Assembly (NCBI GenBank): GCA_964344255.1
Contig: CAYFMQ010000010.1
Coordinates: 1 to 64,000, forward strand
DNA: 64,000 nucleotides
Direction: 5' to 3'
DNA from: JAJFIE01 sp964344255
GTDB taxonomy: Bacteria > Pseudomonadota > Alphaproteobacteria > Rhodospirillales > Casp-alpha2
Shown: positions 17,638 through 26,982 of the stretch, piece after piece
Numbering within the stretch: position 1 is the first letter of the stretch
Layout of the letters: each line of letters opens with the position of its first letter
The notes under the pieces: generated by a model
Told to the model about the DNA's origin: nothing
The model's database searches: none
Seen by the model: only the letters and a program-made list of their open reading frames with translations
Position numbers and translations under genes: made by a program

Positions 17638-18846
17638 CTATGCCCCGTTCCTGGATACCAGAACCTCGTCATAAACATCGAGGGTCTTGCGGCACATGGT
17701 GTTGGTAGAGAAGTGTTCACGCACGTTTTCGATGGCCTTTTCTGCCAGTACCGCCCGGCGGTGTTCGTCCAGTCCGATGGCGCGTTCTATGGCGACGGCA
17801 AGAGCGCCCGGGTCGCCGGGTGGGACAAGCCAGCCGGTTTCGTTCTCGATGACAGTTTCCTTTGCGCCGCCATGATCCGAGGCGATAACGGGTCGGCCAA
17901 GGGCCTGGGCTTCGATAATGATCCGGCCAAACGCCTCTGGATCGGTAGAGGCAGAAACCACGACGTCTGTCAGCATGTAGGCCGCTGGCATGTCGCGGCA
18001 ACTGTCGACGATGCGAACGATTTCGCCCAGGTCATATTTTTCCACCAGGTGTTCCAGCTCTGCGCGATATTCATGCCGGCCCTGGTCGCCGCCGACCAGA
18101 AGACACCGGATATCACGCCGGTTCAGTCGGGATATGGCTTCGATGAAAACGGTCTGCCCTTTCCACCGGGTAAGCCTGCCGGGCAACATGACGACAGGAT
18201 AACCATCCGTGATGCGCCATTCATTCGCGAGCGCAATGACCCGTTGCGCCGTGACATTGGAGGCGCTGAAACGGGACAGGTCAACGCCCCGGTGAATAGT
18301 CCGTATTTTATCCGAAGGAACGCCATAATACTGACGAATGTGCCCGGCGATGAAGTTTGAAATGGCGATGACGCGCGCGCCCCTTGTCATGGAGGAATTG
18401 TATAAGCGCTTAAGAAAATTCCCGCGTCCGTAAGTGCCATGGAAAGTCGTGATGAATGGTATTTTTGTTCGTTTGGTGGCGTAAAGGGCGCTCCAGGCAG
18501 GGGCGCGCGACCGGGCATGAATGATGTCGACGTTCTCCCGCCGGATCAAATCCGCCAGGCGGGAAATATTGTTGTAAATGACAAGAGGGTTTTTGCTGTC
18601 AAGCGGCAGCGTAACGTGCTCCGCATGCACGCGCTGTAACTCATGCTCCTTGGCGCCACCAGCAGAGGCAACAATGGCCCTTCCGCCTGCCTGAACAACG
18701 GCATTGGCGATTTCCACCGTCCCGCGTTCGACGCCGCCACTGGTGCCAAGCGCCGGAAGAACCTGCAGAACCGTTGCACGGCGAACAGCCTGTGGTGGCG
18801 CTTCCTCAGTCTCAGTGATGGTGCTATTGTCCGGTTCGGTACTCAT
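17638..18846 (-). CDS. Glycosyltransferase family 4
   Basis: A 402-residue GT-B retaining glycosyltransferase. The N-domain has the glycine loop LGTSGGVERGTVEIANAV; the C-domain carries the EX7E motif in PEAFGRIIIEAQALGRPVIA and a GLV-type end GWLVPPGD. The first 25 residues are a polar extension. Likely a sugar transferase for lipopolysaccharide or another envelope glycan, using a nucleotide sugar. First gene of a two-gene operon with the family 9 enzyme. Confidence 0.87.
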   Translation of the reverse strand: MSTEPDNSTITETEEAPPQAVRRATVLQVLPALGTSGGVERGTVEIANAVVQAGGRAIVASAGGAKEHELQRVHAEHVTLPLDSKNPLVIYNNISRLADLIRRENVDIIHARSRAPAWSALYATKRTKIPFITTFHGTYGRGNFLKRLYNSSMTRGARVIAISNFIAGHIRQYYGVPSDKIRTIHRGVDLSRFSASNVTAQRVIALANEWRITDGYPVVMLPGRLTRWKGQTVFIEAISRLNRRDIRCLLVGGDQGRHEYRAELEHLVEKYDLGEIVRIVDSCRDMPAAYMLTDVVVSASTDPEAFGRIIIEAQALGRPVIASDHGGAKETVIENETGWLVPPGDPGALAVAIERAIGLDEHRRAVLAEKAIENVREHFSTNTMCRKTLDVYDEVLVSRNGA

Positions 18847-18907
18847 TTTCTGATTTTTCTGTTTCTTTTCGTATAGTTGGCTCGATAACGGAAGTGATGG
18901 CTGCGAT

Positions 18908-19702
18908 ATGACCCCAGAAATCCCGAAGACGCAATTCCTGGATGGAAAAAACGATACACGGATTGCCTATCATTATACACATGGCGAAGGCATTGGTGTG
19001 ATGTTCCTCACCGGTTTCAAGTCCGATATGACCGGCGGTAAGGCTCTGGCCTTGGAAGAACACTGTAGAATTCAGGGCCGACCTTTTTTGCGTTTCGACT
19101 ATCAGGGTCATGGTGAATCCTTTGGTCGTTTCGAGGACGGATGTATCGGGGAGTGGGCCTCCGATGCCGTTGCGGCGCTCGATGCGCTGACGGAGGGGCC
19201 ACAAGTTCTGGTGGGCTCAAGCATGGGCGGCTGGATCATGCTGTTGACGGCGCTGGCCCGAAAGGAACGCATAGCGGGGCTCTTGGGGCTTGCGGCTGCG
19301 CCTGATTTCACGGAAGACCTCATCTGGAATACCTTCGATGAGGGGCAAAAGGCGCTCATGGAACAGGACGGCCGTGTGGAAATCCCGAATTGCTATGACG
19401 AGGAGCCTTACCACATCACCCGTAAACTTATTGAAGATGGCCGGGATCATCTGCTTCTGCGTGACAGGATCGAGCTGGATGTTCCAGTCCGCCTGATACA
19501 GGGAATGAAGGACGAGGACGTTCCCTGGGAAACAGCCCTTAAAATATCCGAACACCTGGATACGGACGATGTGGAGGTTCAACTGGTCAAAGACGGCGGT
19601 CATCGCCTGTCGGAGCCGCATGACCTTGCACGGTTGTGCCAGACGCTGGAATCACTGATCGGGCATATTGAAAAGGGCGGTATTCAGGCCTCACAGTCCT
19701 GA
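18908..19702 (+). CDS. Alpha/beta hydrolase (ABHD10/thioesterase-like)
   Basis: A 264-residue cytoplasmic serine hydrolase. The nucleophile is in GSSMGGW, the acid in GMKDEDVPW and the histidine in DGGHRLSEP. The oxyanion region is FLTGFKSDMTGGKA followed by FDYQGHGES. This set matches the small hydrolases related to ABHD10 and palmitoyl-protein thioesterases; an ester or thioester substrate is likely but not identifiable. It is divergent from the glycosyltransferases. Confidence 0.8.
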   Translation: MTPEIPKTQFLDGKNDTRIAYHYTHGEGIGVMFLTGFKSDMTGGKALALEEHCRIQGRPFLRFDYQGHGESFGRFEDGCIGEWASDAVAALDALTEGPQVLVGSSMGGWIMLLTALARKERIAGLLGLAAAPDFTEDLIWNTFDEGQKALMEQDGRVEIPNCYDEEPYHITRKLIEDGRDHLLLRDRIELDVPVRLIQGMKDEDVPWETALKISEHLDTDDVEVQLVKDGGHRLSEPHDLARLCQTLESLIGHIEKGGIQASQS

Positions 19703-19706
19703 GCGT

Positions 19707-20606
19707 TCAGCCTTCCCGTTCCCCCGCAAGGATGGCTTTCAGGCCTTCCCGGTAATTTGGGTATTTTAGCGTCACCCCCAATTCGTTCCGGAGCCGTGCA
19801 TTGGAAACCCGGCGGTTATCCTGCCAGAACGACAAAGCCATGTCGCTCATGGTTTCTTTCGCCTCATCGAAAGGAACAAGCGGCGGCAGCTCGATGTCCA
19901 GCAATTCACAGGCAAAGACCGTAACATCGGATGGCGCAGCTGGCTCATCATCACAGACATTATAGATTGCGCCGGAATTTGGTTTCGCCATGGACGCCAG
20001 GAGGGCGCCGACGATGTCATCGACATGAATCCGGTTAAATGCATGGCCGGGTTTATGAATACGGCGGGATTTTCCTCCCCTGACCTGATCCAGTACTGAG
20101 CGGCCGGGGCCGTAAATACCCGGCAGGCGGAATATATGTACAGGCGATCCATTATCCCTATGCAAGGAAAGCCAGTCCTGCTCAGCAGCTACCCGCCTCT
20201 CGCCCCTTATTCCTGAAGGCGCTGTCGGAGCTGTTTCGTCAACTTCCTGGCCGTTAGTATCGCCGTACACGCCCGTTGTGGAGAGGTAGCCGATCCACTC
20301 AGCCAGCGGGAGGTTCTTCAGGTGTTTCTTAAATATGTGTAGGACCGGATCGCCATCAGAGGGGGATGGCGGAATGGTGCTCAGGATATGGCTGGCTTGT
20401 CCGAGGGCCTCGTACAGGGGGGTGTCGTCCTTGATTCCACCATCCCCGTCAAACACATAGGTGGCAATCCCCTCATCGGTTAAAGCATTTGCAGAAGATG
20501 ATGTGCGGCAGGTGCCTGAAACACGCCATCCTTCGGATAACAGCCGGCGCCCGAGGGCCAACCCGGTGAATCCCAGGCCGAAACAGAATAGATGCGGTGT
20601 GTTCAT
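19707..20606 (-). CDS. SDR-family NAD(P)-dependent sugar epimerase-like protein
   Basis: The start at 20606 (MNTPHLFCFGLGFTG) is preferred over 20627 because GGAAGC lies upstream. The Rossmann motif is GLGFTGLALGRRL, an atypical GxGxxG variant. STTGVYGDTNG supplies the Ser/Tyr region and FRLPGIYGPGRSVLD is typical of extended SDRs; the canonical YxxxK is not clear. It resembles YeeZ-like atypical epimerases of unknown substrate. Convergent with the hydrolase gene, four nt apart. Confidence 0.75.
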   Translation of the reverse strand: MNTPHLFCFGLGFTGLALGRRLLSEGWRVSGTCRTSSSANALTDEGIATYVFDGDGGIKDDTPLYEALGQASHILSTIPPSPSDGDPVLHIFKKHLKNLPLAEWIGYLSTTGVYGDTNGQEVDETAPTAPSGIRGERRVAAEQDWLSLHRDNGSPVHIFRLPGIYGPGRSVLDQVRGGKSRRIHKPGHAFNRIHVDDIVGALLASMAKPNSGAIYNVCDDEPAAPSDVTVFACELLDIELPPLVPFDEAKETMSDMALSFWQDNRRVSNARLRNELGVTLKYPNYREGLKAILAGEREG

Positions 20607-20695
20607 CAAGTCGATGCTTCCTTGCATGGCGGATCAGGGCCAAGTAAACAAACAACGGGTGTGCAGGGGGCGCCCCCGACCCCGATGGAGAACCA

Positions 20696-21505
20696 ATGAA
20701 GGTTATCGCACATTGCTTACTGTTGATATGTGGCACTGCCGTCAAGGCAAGGCAAGACCTGGCTGCCATCATGCTTGGTCTTGTGCTGTTGCCGGCCTTT
20801 CCGACGGTGGCCCAGGATCAGGTACCAGATTCGGTGAACGATTACAAAGGGTGCATGGCTTTGATCGAGCAGAATCCGGATCGTGCCTTTGACAGGGCTG
20901 TTGAGTGGCGTGACCTTGGCGGCGATGCTGCCGCGGAACACTGCGCATCAGCAGCCCTGATGGCGCTCGGCTACTATGCGGAAGCTGCAGAAAGACTGGA
21001 AGAGTTGGCGCAGCAGCCAACCGACAGTCTTGACCTGCGGGTGGAACTACTGCAACAGGCTGCACAGGGATGGTCCCTGGCGGAAGAGAATGAACGGGCC
21101 TACGCCACCCTGACGGCTGCATTGCAACTGGATGACGATAACCCGAAGTTACTCCTTGAACGAGCCGTGGTTCAGGCTGAAATGGGATTGTATGACAGGG
21201 CTGTCGATGACCTGTCAAAGTGTCTGGCAATCGATCCCGGCAGCGCCGATGCCTACGCCTTTCGAGCAAGCGCCTATCGCTATCTCGACCGTCTGGACCT
21301 GGCCAAGGCCGATGCTGAACAAGCCCTTGAACTGGAGCCCAATCATCTGGAAGCCCGGCTGGAACGGGGCATTATCAGGCGCTTGCTCGGCGATGATACA
21401 GGCGCGCGATTGGATTGGTTGCTGATACTCGATCTGGCGCCCGATTCACCTATCACCGAAACGGCCCGTAGGAACATCGAGCTTCTGGATATCAAGCCGG
21501 AATAA
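20696..21505 (+). CDS. Exported tetratricopeptide-repeat protein
   Basis: A 269-residue protein with an N-terminal hydrophobic export signal and at least three clear TPR units between residues 105 and 235 (AYATLTAALQLDDDNPKLLL, AVDDLSKCLAIDPGSADAYA, AKADAEQALELEPNHLEARL). GGAGA precedes the ATG. TPR arrays mediate protein contacts, often in envelope assembly. No partner can be named from the context. Confidence 0.75.
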   Translation: MKVIAHCLLLICGTAVKARQDLAAIMLGLVLLPAFPTVAQDQVPDSVNDYKGCMALIEQNPDRAFDRAVEWRDLGGDAAAEHCASAALMALGYYAEAAERLEELAQQPTDSLDLRVELLQQAAQGWSLAEENERAYATLTAALQLDDDNPKLLLERAVVQAEMGLYDRAVDDLSKCLAIDPGSADAYAFRASAYRYLDRLDLAKADAEQALELEPNHLEARLERGIIRRLLGDDTGARLDWLLILDLAPDSPITETARRNIELLDIKPE

Positions 21506-21834
21506 AGTTGGTGGTAGCGCTCCGGAAGTTGATCGGCCCACCCATGATCTTACTATCATTTCTTTAGAAACATTTTAGATTTGATTAGGGCATCAAAGGA
21601 AGCATCGCTTTTTCGCCGCAATTTGTCGAAAAATTACCGGATATTTATACGGCGCTGCCCCATGATAATGTTCTCTTAAATCGGCATAATACCTTGCCGA
21701 TGAAGGGGTAGGTATCATACTATTGCGAACTGTGATCACAGTTTAAGCGCTGTTTTAATAGATAAAGATAATAAGCCATCACCTGAAGATGGCGGGAAAT
21801 GAGCTTTGAGCTTTAATTAGGGAGGCACAGCCAG
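21506..21834. other. Regulatory intergenic region before the solute-binding protein gene
   Basis: No gene is seen in these 329 bases. The notable element is a perfect 16-bp palindrome listed separately. The region is AT-rich, consistent with a regulated promoter. Confidence 0.4.
21728..21743. promoter_or_regulatory. Perfect palindrome AACTGTGATCACAGTT, probable operator
   Basis: Eight-base arms without spacer, centred about 100 nt before the solute-binding protein start. TGTGATCACA is close to GntR/FCD-family operators and contains the half-sites TGTGA/TCACA used by CRP-type regulators, though without the CRP spacer. The regulator is not in view. Confidence 0.45.
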
Positions 21835-23472
21835 ATGACCAAAGACCTAACCAAAGATACTTCCAAGGCGGAAGTTAGCTTTGAAGATTTCAACGAATCC
21901 GAAAAGGATATCCTACGCTCCGCGTTGAAGCGCGGTGCGACGCGCCGTGAAGCCATGAAAATGATGGGCGCAGCCGGCTTATCCATAGCAGCAGCCGGAA
22001 GCATTGTTTCAGCTGCTTCAGACGCCCTCGCGGCAACGCCCCAGAAGGGCGGTTCCATCAAGTGCTCTACCCATATCCAGGGACCGGATGATACGCTTGA
22101 TCCCGGCATGATGGGTACGGCTACGGATTACAGCCGTGCCCGGGCGCATTACAACAATCTTGTCCAATTGAACGACGATGTCGTCCCTCAGCCGGAACTC
22201 GCCGCGGAATTTGGCCCGAACTCGAATGCTACCGAGTGGACCTTCAAGCTCCGTGAAGATGTGCGCTGGCACGATGGGAGCAAGTTTAATGCCGATGATG
22301 TCCTTTACACCATGAGCCGCCACTACGGCGAAGATTCCACGTCAGTGGTCAAATCACTCGTCAAGACGGTTACGGAATGGAAGAAGGTTGGCCCCTATGA
22401 GGTGAAGGCCATTTGTGAAACGCCGTATGCCGATCTTGCGAACGTTCTCGGTGAGAAGCAGTTCAAGATGATCAAGGACGGCACCACTGATTTCCAGAAC
22501 CCTGTCGGCACGGGCCCATTCAAACTGGTTGAGTTCCAGCCCGGCGTTCGTTCAAAGCACGTTAGGAACGATGACTACTGGCGGGAAGGCGCCAATGTGG
22601 ATGAGATTGAGGTTTTCGGCATCACCGATCCGTCGGCCCGCGTGAACGCCCTGATTGCCGGTGATGTGGACCTGTCCACCAGTATCGACCCGAAGTCCAT
22701 CAAGCAGATTGAAAGCGCGGGTGGCGCCGAGATCATTTCGACGCCTTCAGGCGCTTACATGGGCATCTGCCTGCTGGCGACCAAATCACCCGGCAACAAC
22801 CCGGATTTTCTTAATGCCATGAAGCTGCTGCAGCGCCGGGAGAAGATCGTCAAGAGCCTGCTGAAAGGGCATGGCACCTTGGGTAACGATCATCCCATCA
22901 ATGTCGCTTACGGTGTCGATCACTGTAGCGATATCCCCCAGCGGGAATACGATCCGGACAAGGCCAAGCACCTGATCAAGAAATCGGGAATTACCAGCGC
23001 CCAGATCGAAGTGGCGGAAGTGACCAGTGGCGTTACGGATGCCGTGCTGATGCTCCAACGTGAATGCGCCAAGGTCGGTTTCGATCTTCAGGTCAAGAAA
23101 ATGGCGACCGATGGTTTCTGGGGCGCCGTATGGCAGCAGACACCAATGAACGTGACGGCCTGGAACATGCGGCCCACGGCGACGATCATGCTTGATATCG
23201 CCTATCATCCGGAAGCTCCTTGGAGCGACACATGGTGGAAGGACGAACGTATGGGTACGCTGTTGGCCAAGGCCAAGGCGGAAACCGATCCGGCCAACCG
23301 CTATGCGCTGCAGTGTGAAATGCAGTCCATCGTCCGTGATGGTTCCGGCGTTATCATTCCGGCGCACCGGAATTACATCGATGGCCGGGCGGCCAACGTC
23401 CATGGCATTACCAAGAACCCGCTTGGCGACCTGGGCGGTTGTGAATGGCCCGAGTTCGTCTGGAAGGCATAA
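21835..23472 (+). CDS. ABC transporter substrate-binding protein, family 5, Tat-exported
   Basis: A 545-residue family 5 solute-binding protein of the peptide/nickel class. A twin-arginine signal follows a long polar n-region (RR at 37-38 in TRREAMKMMG; hydrophobic stretch to about 66). The body has the class signature WTFKLREDVRWHDGSKFNADDV and a closing segment LQCEMQSIVRDGSGVIIPAHRN. It should capture an oligopeptide, opine or similar solute in the periplasm. No permease or ATPase genes adjoin it, so it may be an orphan binding protein. AGGGAGG ribosome site and its own terminator indicate a single-gene unit. Confidence 0.9.
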   Translation: MTKDLTKDTSKAEVSFEDFNESEKDILRSALKRGATRREAMKMMGAAGLSIAAAGSIVSAASDALAATPQKGGSIKCSTHIQGPDDTLDPGMMGTATDYSRARAHYNNLVQLNDDVVPQPELAAEFGPNSNATEWTFKLREDVRWHDGSKFNADDVLYTMSRHYGEDSTSVVKSLVKTVTEWKKVGPYEVKAICETPYADLANVLGEKQFKMIKDGTTDFQNPVGTGPFKLVEFQPGVRSKHVRNDDYWREGANVDEIEVFGITDPSARVNALIAGDVDLSTSIDPKSIKQIESAGGAEIISTPSGAYMGICLLATKSPGNNPDFLNAMKLLQRREKIVKSLLKGHGTLGNDHPINVAYGVDHCSDIPQREYDPDKAKHLIKKSGITSAQIEVAEVTSGVTDAVLMLQRECAKVGFDLQVKKMATDGFWGAVWQQTPMNVTAWNMRPTATIMLDIAYHPEAPWSDTWWKDERMGTLLAKAKAETDPANRYALQCEMQSIVRDGSGVIIPAHRNYIDGRAANVHGITKNPLGDLGGCEWPEFVWKA

Positions 23473-23505
23473 ACAATCCCCGATAAGGGGCGTAATAAAC
23501 AGATC

Positions 23506-23535
23506 GAGAGGCCGTTTAAAGCGGCCTCTCTTTTT
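23506..23535 (+). terminator. Rho-independent terminator
   Basis: GAGAGGCCG (23506-23514) pairs with CGGCCTCTC (23522-23530), followed by TTTTT. Ends the substrate-binding protein transcript. Confidence 0.88.
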
Positions 23536-23555
23536 GCCCAGATGTTCTCTTCAGG

Positions 23556-24224
23556 CTAGAAATCCAGATTGGTGTAATGATTTGGGGGCGGGGCGCCTGG
23601 AATGTGATCTGAGAGGATCGGACGAAAACTGGGGCGCGATTTGATTCGTGCATACCAGGATTTCACCGTCTCGTTTTCCTCCCACGGAACTTCCGCAATG
23701 TAATCGAGAGATGACAATTGAGCTGCTGCCGCTATATCAGCGAGGGAAAGATCATCGCCGGCAATCCAGTTGCGCCGTTCAATCAGATAGGCGAGATAGT
23801 CAAGATGCGTACGAAGGTTCTTGTACCCGGCGCGAATAGCCGAAGCGTCCGGTTCGCCAAGACCGAGAAATCGCTTCATCATTTTCTCGCCCAACAGATT
23901 GTCCGTTACTTCCGAGTTGAACTTGTTGTCAAACCAATGAACCAGACGTCGGACCTCAGCCCGGGCCATGGGACCGTTTCCCATCAGGGGAGGCTCCGGG
24001 TAAGCCTCGTCAAGGTATTCGCAAATGACCGTTCCGCCGGAAATAGCGGTGCCGTCGGTTTCAACCAGGACCGGCACATCGCCGGCAGGATTAAGTGACA
24101 GGAACTCGTTCCGGCGCTCCCAGATATTTTCCGTCCGGAGTTTGCATTCAACCTTCTTTTCACCCAGCGCTATCCTGACGGCGCGGCAAAATGGTGAAAG
24201 CCAAAGATGGTAAAGAGTCCGCAT
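23556..24224 (-). CDS. Glutathione S-transferase family protein
   Basis: A 222-residue two-domain GST. The thioredoxin-like N-domain runs MRTLYHLWLSPFCRAVRIAL with Ser/Cys at the usual catalytic helix start, then NPAGDVPVLVETDGTAISGG (cis-Pro, with glutathione-binding Glu/Ser expected next to SGGTVICEY). The helical C-domain has the N-capping motif DDLSLADIAAAAQL. It probably conjugates or reduces small electrophiles. No neighbouring pathway is evident. Confidence 0.88.
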   Translation of the reverse strand: MRTLYHLWLSPFCRAVRIALGEKKVECKLRTENIWERRNEFLSLNPAGDVPVLVETDGTAISGGTVICEYLDEAYPEPPLMGNGPMARAEVRRLVHWFDNKFNSEVTDNLLGEKMMKRFLGLGEPDASAIRAGYKNLRTHLDYLAYLIERRNWIAGDDLSLADIAAAAQLSSLDYIAEVPWEENETVKSWYARIKSRPSFRPILSDHIPGAPPPNHYTNLDF

Positions 24225-24446
24225 AGTGTCGTGATTACCCTGGAATAGTAATGATGACGGGAGACATAATAAGGTTCAAATCTGACAAAATCCTGAATAT
24301 CAACTTTTTGTCATATGATGTGTTTAGCTTTCCTGTTTCCCTCCCTTTATGCTGCCCTTCAACAGTTCAGGCAAGGCCTATCATTGACTGCACCATTTTA
24401 GGCTGCTGGATAAGCTAACCAATGATGACGAAGGAATAGATAACGC

Positions 24447-25421
24447 ATGTTGATCGGTAGAAATCCTCATCCGGGAATCAATCCCTCAGAGATAACGCCC
24501 CGTAACGTGTTTGAGGGCCGGCGAAGGTTTTTGCAGACCGCCGGCATGATGGGTCTGGGCGCAATCGCGGGCTCTGTTGTAGGCGCGACAGGAGCGCATG
24601 CCCTGAGCAATTTTTCATTCTCCAAAAGTGAGCTACATACCCTGCAATCGCTGGGTGAGGAGATCCTCACGGATAAGGTAGTTGCAACGACTTACAACAA
24701 TTTTTACGAATTCGGCACAGGTAAGGATGATCCTGCAGAGAATGCCCAGGAGTTCAACCCGCTACCATGGACCGTCGCCATTGAAGGAGAAGTAGCAAAT
24801 CCAGGCGTTTACGACCTGGAGGACCTGATTAAGCCGCATATGATGGAAGAAAGGGTCTACCGGTTCAGGTGCGTGGAAGCTTGGTCCATGGTCGTGCCCT
24901 GGGTGGGGGTTCCTCTCAGACAGGTCATTTCCAGGTTGGAGCCGACGGCAAATGCAAAATATGTCGCGTTTGAAACCCTTTATGATCCGGAACGAATGCC
25001 GGGTCAGAAACGCAGCGTGATCCCCTGGCCCTATGTCGAGGGCCTCAGGATGGATGAGGCCATGAACGACCTGACCCTGCTGACGCTGGGAATTTACGGC
25101 GAGCGCCTGCCGAACCAGAATGGCGCGCCGATCCGCCTGGTCGTGCCGTGGAAATACGGCTTCAAAAGCATCAAGTCGATTGTCAGGATCAGGTTTACAG
25201 AAGACATGCCTCCCTGCACCTGGAATATCGCTAATTCCAGGGAGTATGGATTCTATTCCAACGTTAACCCGGAAGTGGATCACCCCAGGTGGAGCCAGGC
25301 AAGCGAACGGCGAATCGGCGAAGGTCTTTTTGCGGAACGCAGGCCAACGTTGATGTTCAATGGTTATGAAGAGCAGGTTGCGGGTATGTATGCCGGTATG
25401 GACCTGAAGAAGTTCTACTGA
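24447..25421 (+). CDS. msrP: Methionine sulfoxide reductase catalytic subunit MsrP
   Basis: A 324-residue molybdopterin protein. The Tat motif RRRFLQ is at 25-30 with cleavage near HAL at 51-53. The Mo-coordinating cysteine is C142 in YRFRCVEAWS, and GAPIRLVVPWKYGFKSIKSI is the typical cofactor-binding stretch. It repairs oxidised methionine in periplasmic proteins using electrons from MsrQ, whose gene follows after 13 nt. Length and motifs are normal. Confidence 0.96.
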   Translation: MLIGRNPHPGINPSEITPRNVFEGRRRFLQTAGMMGLGAIAGSVVGATGAHALSNFSFSKSELHTLQSLGEEILTDKVVATTYNNFYEFGTGKDDPAENAQEFNPLPWTVAIEGEVANPGVYDLEDLIKPHMMEERVYRFRCVEAWSMVVPWVGVPLRQVISRLEPTANAKYVAFETLYDPERMPGQKRSVIPWPYVEGLRMDEAMNDLTLLTLGIYGERLPNQNGAPIRLVVPWKYGFKSIKSIVRIRFTEDMPPCTWNIANSREYGFYSNVNPEVDHPRWSQASERRIGEGLFAERRPTLMFNGYEEQVAGMYAGMDLKKFY

Positions 25422-25434
25422 TCTATTAGTTTTT

Positions 25435-26061
25435 ATGATCAATACAGTTCTACGTCATGGGGCGGCGAAGCCCGTGATATTTTTAGCCTGCCTGCTGCCG
25501 GTGGTTTGGCTCGCGTGGTCGTTGTTCGGCGATCCGGCGCCGTCCGGGGCGATTGTTGCGAACCCGCAGGAATACCTGAACCGGTATCTCGGCGACTGGT
25601 CGCTTCGTATGCTTTTGCTTGCGCTGGCCCTAACGCCGCTGCGCGGAATAACGGGGATAAACAGCCTGATGCGGTTCAGGCGCATGCTGGGGCTCTATGC
25701 CTTCTTTTATGTCAGCCTGCACGTAATCAGTTATGTGTGGCTGGATCACGGCCTGAACTGGCCCGAATTATGGAAGGACATCCTCAAAAGGGCTTACATC
25801 ACGGTGGGAATGGCGTCTTTTGTTCTGTTGATCCCTCTTGCCGTGACTTCCTGGAACGCCATGATTAGGCGCCTTGGCGCCGAGAGGTGGCGGCGCTTGC
25901 ATCAGCTTGTGTATGTCATAGCGCCGCTTGCCTGCCTGCACTTCTTCATGATGAGAAAAGGATTCCAGATCGAACCTGTCATTTATGGACTCATTTGCGT
26001 GCTGTTGCTGCTCTACAGAGTGCGGGATAAGGTGGCTAGAGCGGGTCAGAGAAACGCCTAG
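25435..26061 (+). CDS. msrQ: Heme-binding membrane subunit MsrQ
   Basis: A 208-residue integral membrane protein with about six hydrophobic helices. Histidines for b-heme are present in SLHVISYVWLDHGL and HQLVYVIAPLACLHFFMM. NPQEYLNRYLGDWSLRMLLLALALTPL is a typical MsrQ opening. It passes electrons from the quinone pool or a cytoplasmic flavin reductase to MsrP. Forms an operon with msrP. Confidence 0.95.
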   Translation: MINTVLRHGAAKPVIFLACLLPVVWLAWSLFGDPAPSGAIVANPQEYLNRYLGDWSLRMLLLALALTPLRGITGINSLMRFRRMLGLYAFFYVSLHVISYVWLDHGLNWPELWKDILKRAYITVGMASFVLLIPLAVTSWNAMIRRLGAERWRRLHQLVYVIAPLACLHFFMMRKGFQIEPVIYGLICVLLLLYRVRDKVARAGQRNA

Positions 26062-26180
26062 TCGGCGGCATATGATTTTGATGAGAATACCACTGTATTT
26101 TCTGTTGAATTGATGCCGGATATAAAGAAAATAAAACAAATCCAGCAATAAGTGTTCGCATTCTCAGGAGTAGTTGATTC

Positions 26181-26945
26181 ATGGAAAATGACGCCGATAT
26201 GGAGATGCTGCTTGCGGACATGCGTTTCGAATTTATTGAAGAAACGCGGGACCGTCTCGAACGTGTGGAAGAGCAGATAAAACAGATCGAGCATCGGCAA
26301 GGTAAACTCGAACATGTTTTGCTGGAACTGAAGCGTGACATTCATTCCGTTAAAGGGTCGGCGGCTCCCTTTGGCTTCCCCATCATCACCAAAATCGCAC
26401 ACGGTCTGGAAGATTACCTGGAAACCACAGGCGATATTGCAAACGTGGCGGCAGAGGACCTACGAATATTTATTGAAACTATCCAGGACGTCCTGGATGC
26501 CGGTTATGAGCCCGACGATCAACTAAAGGAAATGATGTTGAAGGGTCTGCCCAGTGGGCGGACACAGTTTGGCGAGCACCGGATTTCAAAAGGCACTATC
26601 GTGTTGCTGATGCCGAAAGGCGTTCAGAGAAAAATCATCGGCCAGGAACTGGCGGAGTTCGGTTTCATGGTGACGATTTTGGACAATCCGGTAGAGGCCA
26701 TTGACACGGTGCTGGTTCTGAAACCGAATTTCCTGATCACCACCATGGTCCAGTCTCCATTGAGCGGACTCGAGATGGCAAAAGTTCTATCGGTAATTGA
26801 TGCTACGTCGTCATTGAAAACGGCAATCCTGTCATCCTCATCGGATGAAGGCGAAGTTCCTGACGATCTGCCGACTAACGCCACCATTCTGCACAAAGGG
26901 CCGAATATGACCCGGAACCTGCTGGCGTTCCTGAAGGAAACTTAA
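26181..26945 (+). CDS. HPt domain fused to a receiver-like domain lacking the phospho-Asp
   Basis: A 254-residue protein. Residues 1-50 form a charged coiled coil. An HPt domain follows, with the phospho-accepting H55 in IHSVKGSAAPFGF. From about 134 the protein looks like a response-regulator receiver (IVLLMPKGVQRKIIGQELAE, then LKPNFLITTMVQSPLSGLEMAKVL), but the acidic pocket and phospho-Asp are replaced (PNFLITTMV instead of PDLIlmDxxM). It probably relays or buffers phosphate between a histidine kinase and a regulator, with a pseudo-receiver for binding. No kinase is adjacent. Confidence 0.75.
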   Translation: MENDADMEMLLADMRFEFIEETRDRLERVEEQIKQIEHRQGKLEHVLLELKRDIHSVKGSAAPFGFPIITKIAHGLEDYLETTGDIANVAAEDLRIFIETIQDVLDAGYEPDDQLKEMMLKGLPSGRTQFGEHRISKGTIVLLMPKGVQRKIIGQELAEFGFMVTILDNPVEAIDTVLVLKPNFLITTMVQSPLSGLEMAKVLSVIDATSSLKTAILSSSSDEGEVPDDLPTNATILHKGPNMTRNLLAFLKET

Positions 26946-26982
26946 AAAAAGCCTGGCAGCGAATCAGCCGTAACGGGACAGA

